Positions 10,590 to 21,402 of a stretch of 64,000 nt of DNA are shown here, in pieces. The number at the start of each line of letters is the position of its first letter. The first letter of the stretch is position 1. The notes beneath the pieces were generated by a model that saw nothing but the letters and a program-made list of their open reading frames with translations, ran no database searches and had not been told where the DNA came from. A program made the position numbers and the translations under genes. This DNA is from Amblyomma americanum (Eukaryota > Arthropoda > Arachnida > Ixodida > Ixodidae): the NCBI RefSeq assembly GCF_052857255.1, contig NC_135498.1:113037723-113101722 (forward strand), in the 5' to 3' direction.

Positions 10590-11530
10590 ATGGACCTCGG
10601 AATCTCAAACACATACATAGAGAATTGGAAAGCACTTCTCATCCTCAAAAACAGTCTTATGCATACGAGCACCGGAAGGGCATCACTCAGTCGACTAGGC
10701 TGGCCTGACAAGCCACAAAATCCAAGAGACGGTGGGCGTAGATGGCGACACCACATCGAACCACAGAGTTCCACGCATTCCTATGCACGTGCACCCACAA
10801 CTGCACCCAGGCAGGAGGGAAGCAGGACGCATGCGTTTGAAAAGCGCATCGCTGGCAAAAAATAATCATTCTTCATAGACGCCGCCAGCTACCCAAAGCA
10901 CAGAGCCACGGTTGCAGCGGAAATAGACTAAGCTCACGAGCAGTAAACCGGAGTCATTATAAGAGATTGTGGCTCTACTGAAGCAGGGGCGACCGCGATT
11001 GCTCTCACCGTAGACGAAAGCAAGAGATGAGGGAACCTCTTCTAATCATCTCGGACTCGCGAACTGCCTGCTGAAATTTACTGAGAGGCAGAATAGGCAC
11101 AAAAAAAAACTCTAGACGTTTTAAGCCAATGTGGCTCAAGAGAAGGAAAACATTCAATCATCTAGGCACCGGTGCACACCGGGCTGGCCGGGAACCACGC
11201 CACGGATTCCATCGCTCGAGGAAATATATTAACTGAGCGACGGCTGATTTTTTGGGAATCGAGCTGGTTACCCATATGCATGACGACATGGTCGAGCAAC
11301 TAAGGAGACTAAGGAGGGACTATCGCCCACCGCATAGCCAACTCTCTAAAGAACAGACTCTAAGTTCACCTCGGACTTCACCTCGGAATCCTCAGGGGAG
11401 CCGATGTCCAAGAAGCAGCGAAAAATGCGGCAGCGCTCGACACGGGAGGGTTTCAAGCGGACACAATCTATGCAAAACGAGAAGCAAAACACCATCCTGG
11501 TGAGCACTCCAAGGAAAGCAAGAGCGAACA
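10590..11530 (+). pseudogene. I-type LINE remnant: RNase H and C-terminal region
   Basis: Decayed plus-strand LINE. The RNase H start appears near 10873 as FIDAASYPKHRATVAA, the usual YTDAA..Y segment. At about 11180, another frame reads TGLAGNHATDSIARG, the RNase H end (VPGHTGLAGN..AD in relatives). At about 11305-11360, RDYRPPHSQLSKEQTL matches the C-terminal motif that follows RNase H in tick I-type LINEs. Many stops and shifts separate these pieces, and the identification rests on motif order. Confidence 0.6.
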
Positions 11531-11636
11531 AGTACCTAAAAGTTCGAAACGATTAAGGTGAAATATCAGAACTACGAAGTCTCTTGAAGAAGCAGTTCCC
11601 TTAACTGTTCCGGCGACAAACAAGATCTACACCGCA

Positions 11637-12064
11637 GCCGTGACCAAGTGGTTGAGCATCCGCCTTGCATGCGGAAGGTGCTGGGCACCCACCGGAGATA
11701 CAATGGGTACAAGCTTCCCAGGCCTGATGCTCGGCTTAATCAGGGTGAAATGCTTGAGAAATAAGGCTTTGACCCCACTTGAGCAAATGAGAACAGCAGC
11801 AGCAGCAGCAGCAACAGCCACCTGACCTCACCTATTTTTGGAAATATGGCGCAGTGCTTGAAGCACTCCGGCACGGCTTGGCCGGTATTGCACTGCATCC
11901 GGGATTGGACCGGGACCTAATACCAAGCGCATCTTTCCTTATCTTTCCTCTCCTACCTTTCGACTCTCCTACTGTCAGCACGCCGCAGCGGCTGTGGCTC
12001 GGCTTGAGGCAGTGGCCAGGCCTGTGCACTTTCTTTTTCATTCTTCCCAACAACAACAACAACG
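11637..12064 (+). repeat. Second tRNA-headed SINE family with (AAC)n tail
   Basis: The head GTGACCAAGTGGTTGAGCAT continues as CCGCCTTGCATGCGGAAGG, resembling a tRNA-Ala with a TGC anticodon loop. The body contains an (AGC)n tract at about 11795-11815 and GGCTTGAGGCAGTGGCCAGG near 12001. It ends in ACAACAACAACAACAA at about 12049-12063. This family differs in body and tail from the SINE at 7205-7556. The outer boundaries are approximate. Confidence 0.55.
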
Positions 12065-12162
12065 AGCAGCAGCAGCAGCAGCGGCACCAAACTGCCGTCT
12101 GTCAACATCGACCATTATTTACTTCTGTCTTGTCTCAAGCGCATAGACGTACGCGCGCAAAA

Positions 12163-12167
<5 letters not shown>

Positions 12168-12246
<79 letters not shown>
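12168..12246. repeat. (TA)n microsatellite
   Basis: About 39 uninterrupted TA units. The Tyr-Ile reading frames across it on both strands are artefacts. Confidence 0.98.
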
Positions 12247-12250
<4 letters not shown>

Positions 12251-12513
12251 CTGCAGAGAAGACATCTGGTAGAAATAAAAAGAAACGTGTCCTCCTTGAT
12301 CACCTCGATCCTTTCTCCGTGAACACGCCCGGTAAAAAGAACGCGCACCGGTGGATGTCAGGTTGGTCTGGCTATGCGAGGCGACCAGCAGTGAGCCGGC
12401 TCAGAAGCTCACTCGCGACGCTGTTCACCGTGCACTGTGATTCCACCCACGAAGCACGCCCTGCTTTACCGTGCTGATTATGTTGTGAACCATCAGCATT
12501 GATCATTCGTCGC

Positions 12514-12702
12514 ATACATTTCGGTGCAGAAGAACCGACAACTGAGCTAGTTGGTGCATCTTTAAGCCGTGGTAAAAACAGCGCAGCGACGACAGACACA
12601 GAGAAGACAGAAGAAGACGGACAAGCGCTTGTCCGTCTTCTTCTGTCTTCTCTGTGTCTGTCGTCGCTGCGCTGTTTTTACCACGGCTTATACATTTCGG
12701 TG
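12514..12702. mobile_element. Minimal PLE-type palindrome with 13-bp target duplications
   Basis: ATACATTTCGGTG occurs at 12514-12526 and 12690-12702. Between them, 12563-12690 is a perfect 128-bp palindrome with no spacer (centre AAGC/GCTT at 12626/12627). The left side alone has a 36-nt extension (12527-12562). Its reverse complement contains GCACCAACTAGCTCAG, like the ACCAACTAGC extension of the PLE at 8940-10185. It is thus a non-coding PLE 3'-end dimer. The two reading frames that share a sequence here are simply the palindrome. Confidence 0.85.
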
Positions 12703-13299
12703 AGGCGGCTGTATTGTCGGTTGTAGTATTTCTTGGCATTTCTAGTGTTCCTGCGGACGCGGGAGAGGGGACGCGCTGCTCGCATGGCGGTGCTTTCGCA
12801 CTGTAACCAAAGCGTCAAGGACATCCTCAATGCTATCGACTCAGTCGACAGATGGCGATAGGTGTTACAGAGCGGTTGTTCCTCCAAACCAGGGAACGGC
12901 GTCTTTCGTCGCCGACGAGAATTAAGATGCCGCAGGAACGCGGCGATCGCGGCTGGGGGCTCGTGGACGTGTGGTCGGTCGCTTGCTCGCTACGGTGCCT
13001 GAGAAAATGGGTCGGCCGAACTATTGCTAGGAACATCTTTGTGAGAGGCGCTGCAAGCGCTACAGCAAGCTACCACTGCACTGGATTCGAGTGCCTGTAA
13101 ATATCAGCGCAAGTGTCATGCATGCTGAGTGGATCACGTAGCGTAAGCTGGTGATGGTGAGAAGATTACAGAGGGAAGACAACGCAGGCAGGGCCTTCAA
13201 GTACCGCTGGGAAAATCATTGGAGCCTAATGCAAACAATGGCGAACCTCGATGGCACCAGTAGGGTGTAACTTTTGGCGTTTCGGGCTCCATTTGAGAC
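12703..13299. other. No feature recognised
   Basis: GC-moderate sequence with no domain, RNA or terminal-repeat signal that I could support. Confidence 0.4.
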
Positions 13300-13640
13300 T
13301 CTGTTATTGAAGTGAACAGCTTCACCACGCTATTCAACACCGCGCTTCGCGGGAGCCGGCGCATTGCGGGGCATGAGTGACCTCACCCACGGCGCAGGTG
13401 GCTGACGCCGACACCGTCGCCTTTTCTCTATCGATCCCTACTCACACCGAGCCACAGGTGTTCCGCCACTGTGCAGCGCCACGTTTTTCCTCAAAATGCA
13501 ACTTTCAGTTTTCAGTGTTCCCTTTCTTCCTTTCCTCCCTCCTTTATTCCTTCCTCTACGGCCCGGTACGGGTGCCCACAGAGATATGTGAGACGGTTAC
13601 TGGGCCATTTCCTTTCCTCAAAAACCAAACAAAACAAGTG
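13300..13640 (+). repeat. Composite dispersed repeat with SINE-type tail
   Basis: GAGTGACCTCACCCACGGCG at about 13376 resembles the 5412 unit. From 13510, CCCTTTCTTCCTTTCCTCCC leads into TACGGCCCGGT, AGATATGTGAGACGGTTACT and CCATTTCCTTTCCTCAAAAA, the tail module of the SINE at 7205-7556. Part of the 310-425 family follows at 13700-13800. Confidence 0.55.
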
Positions 13641-14289
13641 AACCGACGGCGTTCATAGAATTGATTTGCGTTGACAAGTTTGTAAAGAATGTTCATTTTC
13701 ACTAAAGGAAAGGCGCACAAACGGCTCTGTGGGTCAGTGGAGACCTCAATCTCGCTTTCATGTACATGGCGTTGGTGTCAAAAGCCTGCTTTGATTGCGT
13801 TCCGCGCACTGGATAGGCAGGGCCCCATCCCTCCCACCCTGGGAGGTCGCATGCAGTTACTAGTTGATCGCGAGAGATTGATCACCAAATGAACGCTGTT
13901 TCCTAGGAATTGCTGCAGTGCCACATGTCAGCATCTTTCTTTCACCACGAATCAAAGCAAAAATTGAGCCAGTTATGCGCCCTTTGTTTGCTTAAAGCCA
14001 TCGCCGTCTAGAACATTGTCAACGCCAACGCCAATGTACAAGTGAGTGCCTACATCTTTCACTTTGTATATCCTGGATAAGCTGAGGTAATCCAGAAACT
14101 TTTGTCCGAAACTTAGTGACAGCTCTAAGCTCATAAGCCTCATCATTAATGGCCCTTGTCGTTAGAGTTAACTGCGACCAGTACCATTTATTCTAAACTA
14201 AACATTTAACAACGAGCTCAAATGCTAGCGCCATCTATGCTTCTTCATAGTGCGTGTTGTGAAGCCCGAGGTGGAGCAAGCCTTGCGTG

Positions 14290-14892
14290 CTGTTGTACTC
14301 GGGTAGACCCAGTGCTATCTTGTACACCGTGCGAATGAGGACGTTGACCGTGGTCTTCTCTCCTGGGTCAGTTGTGGAATGCCGCGACGTACACAATACG
14401 GCTCATGACGAAAGAGTGTATCAGTCGTGTGAGACTGGCCTCCCTCATTCCGTTTCTTCTGCTGGTGACCCTCTTGAGGATTCGCATGGCGTTAACCGTC
14501 TTGTGCTTTAATTTAGTAATCATTTCGAAATTGACGCCATTGGCTTCGATTATCATGCCAAGGATCCTAATCCTGTGCACTATCGGGATGGTTTCTCCGG
14601 TGCCCGTGCGTAGTCTGAGATCTTCGTATTGTCGTCTGGTCGTTGCCACATTCCGACCACACCCGTGTGGTCTGCCCTCCTGCGTAGGGCTGTAGAGTAG
14701 GAGTTCTGACTTTGTCGGCGAACATCGTAATCCCTTACCCACAAGGTATTCCTCTATTGTCTCGATTGCAAGTTGCAGTGCCGTTTCGATGTGACCGTCG
14801 CTGCCTTCGTGCACCCAGAGTGTTATGTCGTCGGCGTATATGGTGTGCCGGACGTCTTCGAGTTCTTGTAGCTTTTCTGCTAGCCCGATCAT
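14290..14892 (-). pseudogene. I-type LINE reverse transcriptase fragment
   Basis: Minus-strand frame that starts in the palm with VRHTIYADDITLWVHEGSDG (catalytic YADD intact). It continues through GLRCSPTKSELLLYSP and IRILGMIIEANG to LTRLIHSFVMSRIVYVAAF in the thumb. The order matches the LINE at 42725-48138. The N-terminal RT blocks, endonuclease and RNase H are missing. ORF1-like coding lies just upstream on the same strand (15060-16069), so the two pieces probably come from one internally deleted copy. Confidence 0.75.
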
Positions 14893-15059
14893 CCTCTTTC
14901 CTTCATAATTTTATTTTGGCCTCCTTATTATCTTTCACGCTCTGATGATTGCTCCCGAGTTATTAGAATTCTTCGAGAGGATTGAGAACGACGATGTTCC
15001 CGGCGCTGGGTGAGTTCGTCTAGTCGGCGGCGAGCCTCCGCGATTGCATTGTTTAAAGC

Positions 15060-16069
15060 TGTGTCTTCATCTTAGGTATCCACATGTGATGGATGCACTG
15101 GACGTTTTGGCGTACCGTTTGATACGGGAAGGTGAGCCGCTTGTGCATATATACGCTGGTGAAAAGACGTATGGTGAGCAGCGGGATCAGATAAAGGAAG
15201 TTCATGGAAGTCGTTGTCGTCACATGCGAGAGCTGCAAAGTGATTACTTGCAGGATCATCCATTTTTGCAGGCGACTTGTGAAACTTCTTAGCTTGCTTC
15301 TTGTTTGGATAAGCGGGGGAGCGAATGTCAAGGTCCGGCGATTTGCACAGGCCACAAGGAAGTTTTGCTTCATTCATGTCCGCAACCGCTGCTGGTTTAG
15401 GGCAGGTATTTTGCATATGTCCTTCTTTGTGGCAGTGATAACGAAAAAAATACGACGAGGTCGGAAGTGCTGTGGTTCGGCGTTCGCACCGTAGTAGGTA
15501 ACGTACTTCGGGCGAGTCAACGGGCCTTGCAGGTTGAGCAGATACGAGCCCCGGCACCCCATAGGCCGTGCTTACAGTACTACGTGAGTTGAGCAGGGAA
15601 TGTTTGCGTGCACCTTCTCGGGAGGGCTCGTGCTGTCGGCATGATAAACCATTAAGCGGAGGGTTTCAGGAGCAGATGCAAAATATATTTGCACCGGGAC
15701 ATGCTTGCTGTTATCCAGGAGGATCCGCGTAACTGCGCACATTTTCTGGGCATCCATCAAGGATGGCAAGTTTACCGTGATGGTGCTCGATGGGCGATGG
15801 ACGACAAACCCGCAGTAGCTCGAAGAACCAAGAGCGTGGTCAGTTGTGGTTTGAACATTGCGGGCAGGGATGGCAGCCATATCAAAGCGCAATGTAGGCT
15901 TGATGGTAACACGGAACGAGTTCGCAGCAGGCGGAAGGGAGCCTTGACTCACAGAAGGCATCTGTTGAGGTGGCAGGGGCTCAGACGCTGGTGACGGCCC
16001 TTGGTGGGAATACTGAACCGGCGCGACGGGCACAGTTATATGCGCATCGTCTTGGTCACTGCGTGTCAT
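15060..16069 (-). pseudogene. LINE ORF1 (nucleic-acid-binding) remnant with zinc knuckles
   Basis: The first frame, 16069-15572, is Pro/Ser-rich and then shows VTRILLDNSKHVPVQIYFAS and LRLMVYHADSTSPPEKVHAN. Overlapping frames at 15557-15072 carry GCRGSYLLNLQGPLTRPKYV and a CCHC-like run YHCHKEGHMQNTCPKP followed by LPCGLCKSPD. This is the order of ORF1 in LINEs whose ORF1 has gag-like knuckles. Two or more frameshifts break it. It sits directly upstream of the RT fragment at 14290-14892. Confidence 0.6.
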
Positions 16070-16234
16070 CCAGTTGAATTAATGCCGCCAGCGCCATATC
16101 TAGTCTCTACACCATTGTGTCGGTCCCTTCCAGTGCGAAATCACTCCAAGCCACCTTCCAGGGGGTTTCAGCGGTGTGTGTGTGTGTGTGCGCGCGCGTG
16201 AATCCTCTGATTAGCAAGCGTAACTGGCTAACTG

Positions 16235-16460
16235 CGTCAGTGGACACCTTATTCGCGCTGTGATCAGGCGGTGAAGCTCGCATACGACTGAAGCCAGTTA
16301 TGTGCCTTTCCTTTTCTAAAAACTAGCAGAATGTTGAGAATCCATTTGCTTCGAGGAAAGGTAAGGAGCATAACTGGCTTTCTGGGTGAGTGGAGACCTA
16401 AATAACACTAAGGTACGCGGCGGTGGTGCTCACCTGCAAAAACCGTGCTTTCGCACATTA
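16235..16460 (+). repeat. Dispersed repeat copy (310-425 family)
   Basis: GGAGCATAACTGGCTTTCTG at about 16366, GGTGAGTGGAGACC and GGTACGCGGCGGTGGTG recur at 310-420, 5845-5950 and 13700-13800. A GTGTGTGTGTGT run lies just before it, at about 16177. Confidence 0.5.
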
Positions 16461-16489
16461 TTTCTTGCATAGCAATGACAAACCGCCAG

Positions 16490-16620
16490 CCGTCTTTTAA
16501 CGCGACAGCGTTAAGAAGCTCGTGTGGCAGAAAAGCCGGTGGCGGCATCGGCGGCTGCCCGTGAAAAATCCACCTCCTCGCACTCCTTCCCCTGCTCTTT
16601 CTTGCAATGTACCCCACAAC
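16490..16620 (-). repeat. Fragment of a tick SINE-like repeat
   Basis: ACGCGACAGCGTTAAGAAGC and the following GTGTGGCAGAAAAGC are the reverse of the block at about 25355-25400 (CTTTCCTGCAACACGGGG through AACGCTGTCGCGTT). That block belongs to a tRNA-headed repeat. Confidence 0.45.
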
Positions 16621-17308
16621 GCCAACAGATACCCCGCGACGCCATTACGCCGCCGTTGCCCGAGTAGACTTGGGCCCGGCTGCGAGGCTAGCTGGGAGCG
16701 CTGCCGAAGACTGCCGACTGGAGTTGGGCCCTGCTGAGAGGCTAGTACTGCCGCCGCTCAGAGGGAGGCTAGCGCACGCTCCCGCTCCTGATCGCTGCTC
16801 CTTACGAGAGCGCTCCCTCCCCCTCGAGCTCTGCACTGCGTGGTTTGACACTCCGCGCGTCCATTTAACCGTATGTAGCAGAGAACGCATCGCGCCAAAC
16901 GGGTGATGGCGTTCCGTGGACTCCCTGGCAGTGCTGCAACCAGCGTCCTCCATTTTTTTAGAGCGGCACACCAAGCAAACGTTATTCGGGCGGATCGCTC
17001 CACTTTATCTGCCTGCCTTGTCCTCTGTGAATCGAGAAACGCATAGGTTGGCATAAAGCTCAAGTAACAAAAGAAAGCGTCCCATGCTAAGCATGAACTC
17101 ATTCGGACGCGAACGTCAATTTTACACGCCGTAAATCCAGGCGAGCGCTTAGATCCACTTTACATCTGAGAATTCCTCTGTGCAACCCTGAAAGCAAGTT
17201 TCAAAACGAGGTTTTGAAGCTTGTTCCTGGAAAAACAGACGCACCCCACAGCGTGTGTAGAGAGAGAAGGAGCGTCACTTGGCTCATATTCCGTTAACAA
17301 GGCTCTAT

Positions 17309-17314
17309 TTTATT
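17309..17314 (-). promoter_or_regulatory. Candidate polyadenylation signal of the minus-strand gene
   Basis: AATAAA on the minus strand, about 280 nt after the stop codon at 17592-17594. It fits a 3' untranslated region of ordinary length for the three-exon gene. Confidence 0.45.
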
Positions 17315-17591
17315 TGCGAAGGCAATGATAATGACTCGAGATATACATGCGAGCAGTACGATTGCAGCCTCTGAAATGCTTGAATTGGTGACAACGTTCA
17401 GAGCAAGCGCAGTTGAGAAACACAAGTGCCGTCGCTTCCGTTGGCGACGAGGTCGCCGTAGAACATGCGATGGGATTTCGACGTGCCCTGCATGAGAATC
17501 GAGGAGCCTTCTTTTTTCATGGCTGGTCGTCGTCCTGAAAACCGAGGTGTGGCTTCCCCGCCGATTCGTCTTCGGCGAGGCTGTCCTCGTA

Positions 17592-17816
17592 CTAACACGA
17601 CGGAAACGGGGCGCCTTCGACAGGGTACTCGTCATCCAGCGCACCGGGCTCACACAACAGGTGATCGCCGTCACTGGCTCCATCTCCTGCGCGGCACACA
17701 TCTGGGCTGAGGGCGCTGGGACCAGGCGGGCCGCCATCACAGCGGCTAAGCTCCGGCGTATCGTCAAGCTCCGAATGAGCCTGGGCGTTTCTTGCGGTTT
17801 CGGGGTTCTTGAGTTC
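17592..17816 (-). CDS. Exon 3 (terminal) of unidentified cellular gene
   Basis: The exon follows a strong acceptor: a pyrimidine-rich run TTTCTTTGTCGACTTTGTG then TGCAG. It starts in phase 0 with ELKNPETARNAQAHSELDDT and ends at a TAG (17592-17594) after EYPVEGAPFPSC. It encodes about 74 residues, acidic and rich in Gly, Pro and Cys, with mostly G or C in the third codon position. The phase fits the donor at the end of exon 2. I recognise no domain. The 3' untranslated region has no repeat that I can see. Exon 2 is at 21110-21402 and exon 1 at 27750-27858. The intron between exons 2 and 3 carries a LINE tail and a MITE. Confidence 0.6.
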   Translation of the reverse strand, partial: ELKNPETARNAQAHSELDDTPELSRCDGGPPGPSALSPDVCRAGDGASDGDHLLCEPGALDDEYPVEGAPFPSC

Positions 17817-17879
17817 CTGCACACAAAGTCGACAAAGAAACTGATAAACACTCATCAGCTGTTACAAATTTCTCACTCG

Positions 17880-18580
17880 ATACGAGGAGGCTAACTGCGC
17901 ACTTTCTGTGCAACCCTTTGTCTCCCCGCTAAACAGGAAATATTTGCGTACTGCAGATTTGAGGTTGTCAAAGATGACACTGCAGTGACTGCAGCGGGCT
18001 GAAGCGTGTGAAAACACTTCTCGCAGTTACTGCTTTGTTTTTTCCTGCAATATCAAACGGCGTGGCATGCAAACCTGCATGTAGCTATCGTCATTTTCTT
18101 GGTATATTCAGTTTTGTGCATATTGCACGTCCGTGTACTCCACTTTTCCGCTGTCAAATAACATGTATAACAACGCTATGTGCTCCTGTTTCCTTGTAGT
18201 TCCAGAAAAGACACCAATACAGAATCCAGTACACCTTATCGACTGCGACATATCTGCCACAGACCAATACACTGCTCGCTGCCCACACTGTACAAAGAAC
18301 AAAAGAAATAAATACACTGCCCATTCAATAGAAATAAAACGCTGAAGGCTCCTTGTTTGTCTTCCTCCTCCAGGAGTGGTTTCAGTCATTCGGACTCGCC
18401 GGGTGACCAACGGGCCGTAGCGTAGTAAGCTCTTCTATCGGGGCGGTGCCTGAACTTTTCCTCCCCCTTGGTGGACAAAGTACTTTCTCCGTCAACAACG
18501 CTGATTGCGTGTTCTTTTAGCAGACATGCAGTCATCCACAGGGCTCTCTAGAGCGCTAGAACTCCGTGCCGTCTGCTGTT
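17880..18580. other. Intron 2 of the candidate gene, no feature recognised
   Basis: No transposon or exon signal was found in this part of the intron. Confidence 0.35.
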
Positions 18581-18582
18581 TG

Positions 18583-18706
18583 CAGCGCGCAGAGCGACGT
18601 CTAGCGGCAGGGCCTGGTTCGATATATCTCAGTCTGATGCCGAGACCACAGTCAGAGATGCGCTGTCTCGAACCAGGAGCCACCGCTAGACGTCGCTCAG
18701 CGCGCC
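18583..18706. repeat. Hairpin repeat, MITE-like
   Basis: GCGCGCAGAGCGACGTCTAG at 18583 and CTAGACGTCGCTCAGCGCGC near 18686-18706 pair as inverted repeats. The pairing continues inward through CCTGGTTCGA. Total arm length is about 50 nt. I could not define target duplications. Confidence 0.6.
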
Positions 18707-18776
18707 GCTGTGCATTTTATAACTAAAGAGGCAGTGCCCTCCTCTTTGAAGATAGGTCAGGGTGTTTTAGAACGCG

Positions 18777-19185
18777 CGGCTACAAAAAGAAATTTAACCA
18801 AGAAGATGACACATGTGCTGTGTGTGGTAAATCTGTAGAAACAATAGAACTCCTATTCCTAAAATGTGATGGTATCCATCCCGATGTTGATGCTGGCACA
18901 GTCACTCTTCCTGAGGCCTTAGGGTTTAGAGATAACAATAGTCATGTAAATAAATCTGTGGTGGAAATTAGCAAAAAGCGATTGGAGGAATGGTGGCACA
19001 AAAGCAGAGAGGTGACATACGTTTTAAAGTGTAGGAAGACTTTTTAAAGAAAATGGAGAATTTTATTAACAACTTAAAGCAGAGTTAAACAAAAAATAAA
19101 GGAAAAAACTGAGCCTAGTGGCAACAACCACTGCCCCGTTTCAAAGGGGAAGCTCCTACTTTCCATCCATCCATCTATCCATGCA
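18777..19185 (+). pseudogene. LINE 3' end with C-terminal zinc knuckle and (CCAT)n tail
   Basis: Open frame to 19047 with DDTCAVCGKSVETIELLFLK (a C-x2-C knuckle; the usual His appears as Leu/Phe) and TVTLPEALGFRDN, the C-terminus of a non-LTR retrotransposon ORF2. An untranslated end of about 110 nt ends in TTCCATCCATCCATC (19158-19172). It is 5' truncated, as is usual for LINEs. It lies in intron 2 of the minus-strand gene, in the opposite orientation. Confidence 0.6.
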
Positions 19186-19510
19186 GAGCCGAGGCGGCAT
19201 GGAGTTCGAGTTCTCTACGCCTATGGATGACTGTACAAGTTGCGATTAGTGTTTTGTACCACCTGAAGACGTGGAATGAAAAGGTGGTCAACAAAGGGAT
19301 TCATCTAGACAAGTGCTGAAGGAAGACCAAAGCAGAAGATTGCTGTCTTTATTGCACTACTTAATGTTTAACTTGTGTTCATGCCGCGAGGTCAGTTGCT
19401 TCGTAGATGGAGCGTTCGGCAGGTCGTTGACTTTTGTCAATGACGAGAATGAAAACAAATAATAGTTTCACAAATAGCAGTAAGAGTTACAAATAGGCTA
19501 GCGGGAACAA

Positions 19511-20000
19511 TAGACTGTTTTAGCAGAGCGTATTTGCGCCACAGCTCCGCTCACGGTTCCCGCGCGCCCTAACCGGAGCGTTGGCCATTTGATTTCTTTT
19601 TAGCTGAACGGGAACGAAGCGAACTGCACAAAGAGCCCCTGGCGTTGAAATGTGAAACTAGGCAAAAGAAAAAATGAATAACTTTATTTTCCATCGCACT
19701 GTAAAGGCATATTTTTGCACGTAAACATTTTATAACATGTAATGTATTAAGCACAAGCTGTTTTTTAGCAGAAGTTTTTTTGTTTTTGTTAACGAGCACA
19801 GTTGCAAGCCAGCGCCTAGCGTGAGAAGGCCTATCCTGAGCCGCGCTCGTCTCGCCGTTCCGCGCTCCGCTGGGACTCCGCGCGAGCGGAACGGAAGGGC
19901 CGGTACGCTCCCGTCTGACCGTTCGGCGCATGCGCAGTAGCGCTCCCGCTTGCCGGCTTACCGGAGCGGAGGCGCAAATACGCTCTGCTAAAACTGTCTA
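19511..20000. mobile_element. MITE with about 28-bp terminal inverted repeats and TA target
   Basis: The left end GACTGTTTTAGCAGAGCGTA continues TTTGCGCC. The right end is its inverted partner, GGCGCAAATACGCTCTGCTA then AAACTGTC, with one mismatch. TA sits at 19511-19512 and 19999-20000, consistent with Tc1/mariner-type target duplication. The interior, about 430 nt, is non-coding: its frame on the minus strand (19569-19931) shows no transposase. Confidence 0.75.
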
Positions 20001-20003
20001 TTG

Positions 20004-21109
20004 CTGAGCAGAAGTACGAGTGCTTGTTCCGTCATGCACGGAAAAAATGAGACTATTCCCCCGGCGCCGCGTGCGGAAGCCGCAAAAGAAAAGCTTCCAA
20101 GGGAACCAAAAAGTGGCATGTCCAGCAAAGAACTTGCGTTGGCAATTCATACCCAGGAATTCTGGACAATAGCATTTTTGAGCGGGGAACTTTTAATAAA
20201 CGTTTTTTTTTCATATAATGCAAGATTTCACTATAACAATCATATTTTTCTATTCAGGTTTGTCTCGAAATTTTCTATTTTTGAACATTTTTGCCCGAAA
20301 AAGCTGGACATGGTATTTTATCCAGCTACTCAGTGCAAGATGTATAATAAATGGTAATCACTTCTCCGAAAAAGCAGTACCTTTCTATTACGAGCACATT
20401 TTCAGGAGTACCGTAAGGTGAGCACTCGAGGTCAGTTTACCGCCAGGCGGCCAAGCTGCGGTATAATGCAGCTATGAAGCATTTATCCAAATCAACGCAG
20501 GCGTGCTGCCATGCAATTTATATTCAAGTTCCTACTCTCGAGCAATGGGAGGCCGTGTTTGTCAGCTCAGACGTGGGCATTCAAACCCGGCCGTTGAATG
20601 GTTTAATCAGGTCGGCTGTGGACTGATAGCCACATAGCAAGGGTCATCTGCATTTTACCTTTTCTGGCGGAATAAATGTCTTGCAATCCGCTTACGAGCT
20701 TGAGCACGGCAGCCCGTAGCAGGTAACCTGAAACCTGCATGTGGCGATACGCAGCGGCTGTTTTTCGCAACGTGGTGGAAAATTACCTCCTGCATTGACT
20801 GTTCTGTCAAATGGAAGAACACACCTACCTTTCAACTTTGTTTCTGAAAGCTGGCGCCGCATGTCGCCACAAGCAGTTTTCGAGCTTTAGAGGCTACCTT
20901 CCACGGAATACCGTGCTCGCGCGCATAAATATCTTTACTGTAATTACGTAAAATTAGGCCCACCACTGTTGGCTAACGCTACAATATTTTTCCGAAGCAA
21001 CCTCGCGCCGTTAACTGAAACCACGGTTAAGCTGACCTCGGCATTGGGACAAAATGAAAATGAATAAATTTTGAACAGCACACAAGTGGCGTTGAGCAGC
21101 CGCATTTAC
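20004..21109. other. Intron 2, no feature recognised
   Basis: AT-rich to mixed sequence. The frames at 20001-20421 show no known domain. No terminal repeats or tRNA boxes were seen. Confidence 0.35.
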
Positions 21110-21402
21110 CTTCGCCCGAATGGCGGCAGCAACACTGGACCGCAGCAGCATCGGATGAAGCGGGGTGGGCCGCGTCACCTGCGCTTTCTTCGCCGACGCC
21201 CGAGTCGCCGCAGGCCTCGCCTGTCGTTCGGCTTTCTTTGGCCCTGAGACAGCGACCAGCTGCTTGAGCGCGTGCGCCTTCAGGGCCATGTCCCTCAGCT
21301 GGAGGCGTCGCAGGATGCAGCGGTCCTTGCGGCTATTGTAGTAGTTGGCGAACTTCTTGGCCGTGAGGGCCAGGAGTTCGTCGGCGAAGACGCCCATCCT
21401 CT
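21110..21402 (-). CDS. Exon 2 of unidentified cellular gene
   Basis: This is the strongest coding signal in the window that is not a transposon. The 293-nt segment starts after CTCTTACCAACAG (acceptor), opens in phase 1 and ends before GTAAAT at an AAG/GTAAAT donor in phase 0. Third codon positions are overwhelmingly G or C. It begins RMGVFADELLALTAKKFANY, continues CILRRLQLRDMALKAHALKQ and becomes Lys/Arg/Ala-rich (SGPKKAERQARPAATRASAK). The first half looks helical, the second disordered and basic, suggesting nucleic-acid or chromatin contact, which is inference only. No family is recognised. The open frame runs on upstream to 21499, but that part has poor codon character and I exclude it. 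Confidence 0.7.

Noticed and set aside
11637..11710. Functional tRNA-Ala gene
   Set aside because: The acceptor stem does not pair and the T-arm is poor. The downstream body and (AAC)n tail mark a SINE.
11854..12477. 207-residue frame with a Tyr-Ile run
   Set aside because: It crosses the (TA)n tract and a SINE. The mirrored frame on the other strand is equally open.
12499..12739. Two opposite frames with the same internal peptide
   Set aside because: This is the necessary result of the perfect palindrome at 12563-12690.
17294..17851. 185-residue minus frame overlapping exon 3
   Set aside because: Wrong frame relative to the acceptor and splice phase. The other frame has the better codon use and the clean stop.
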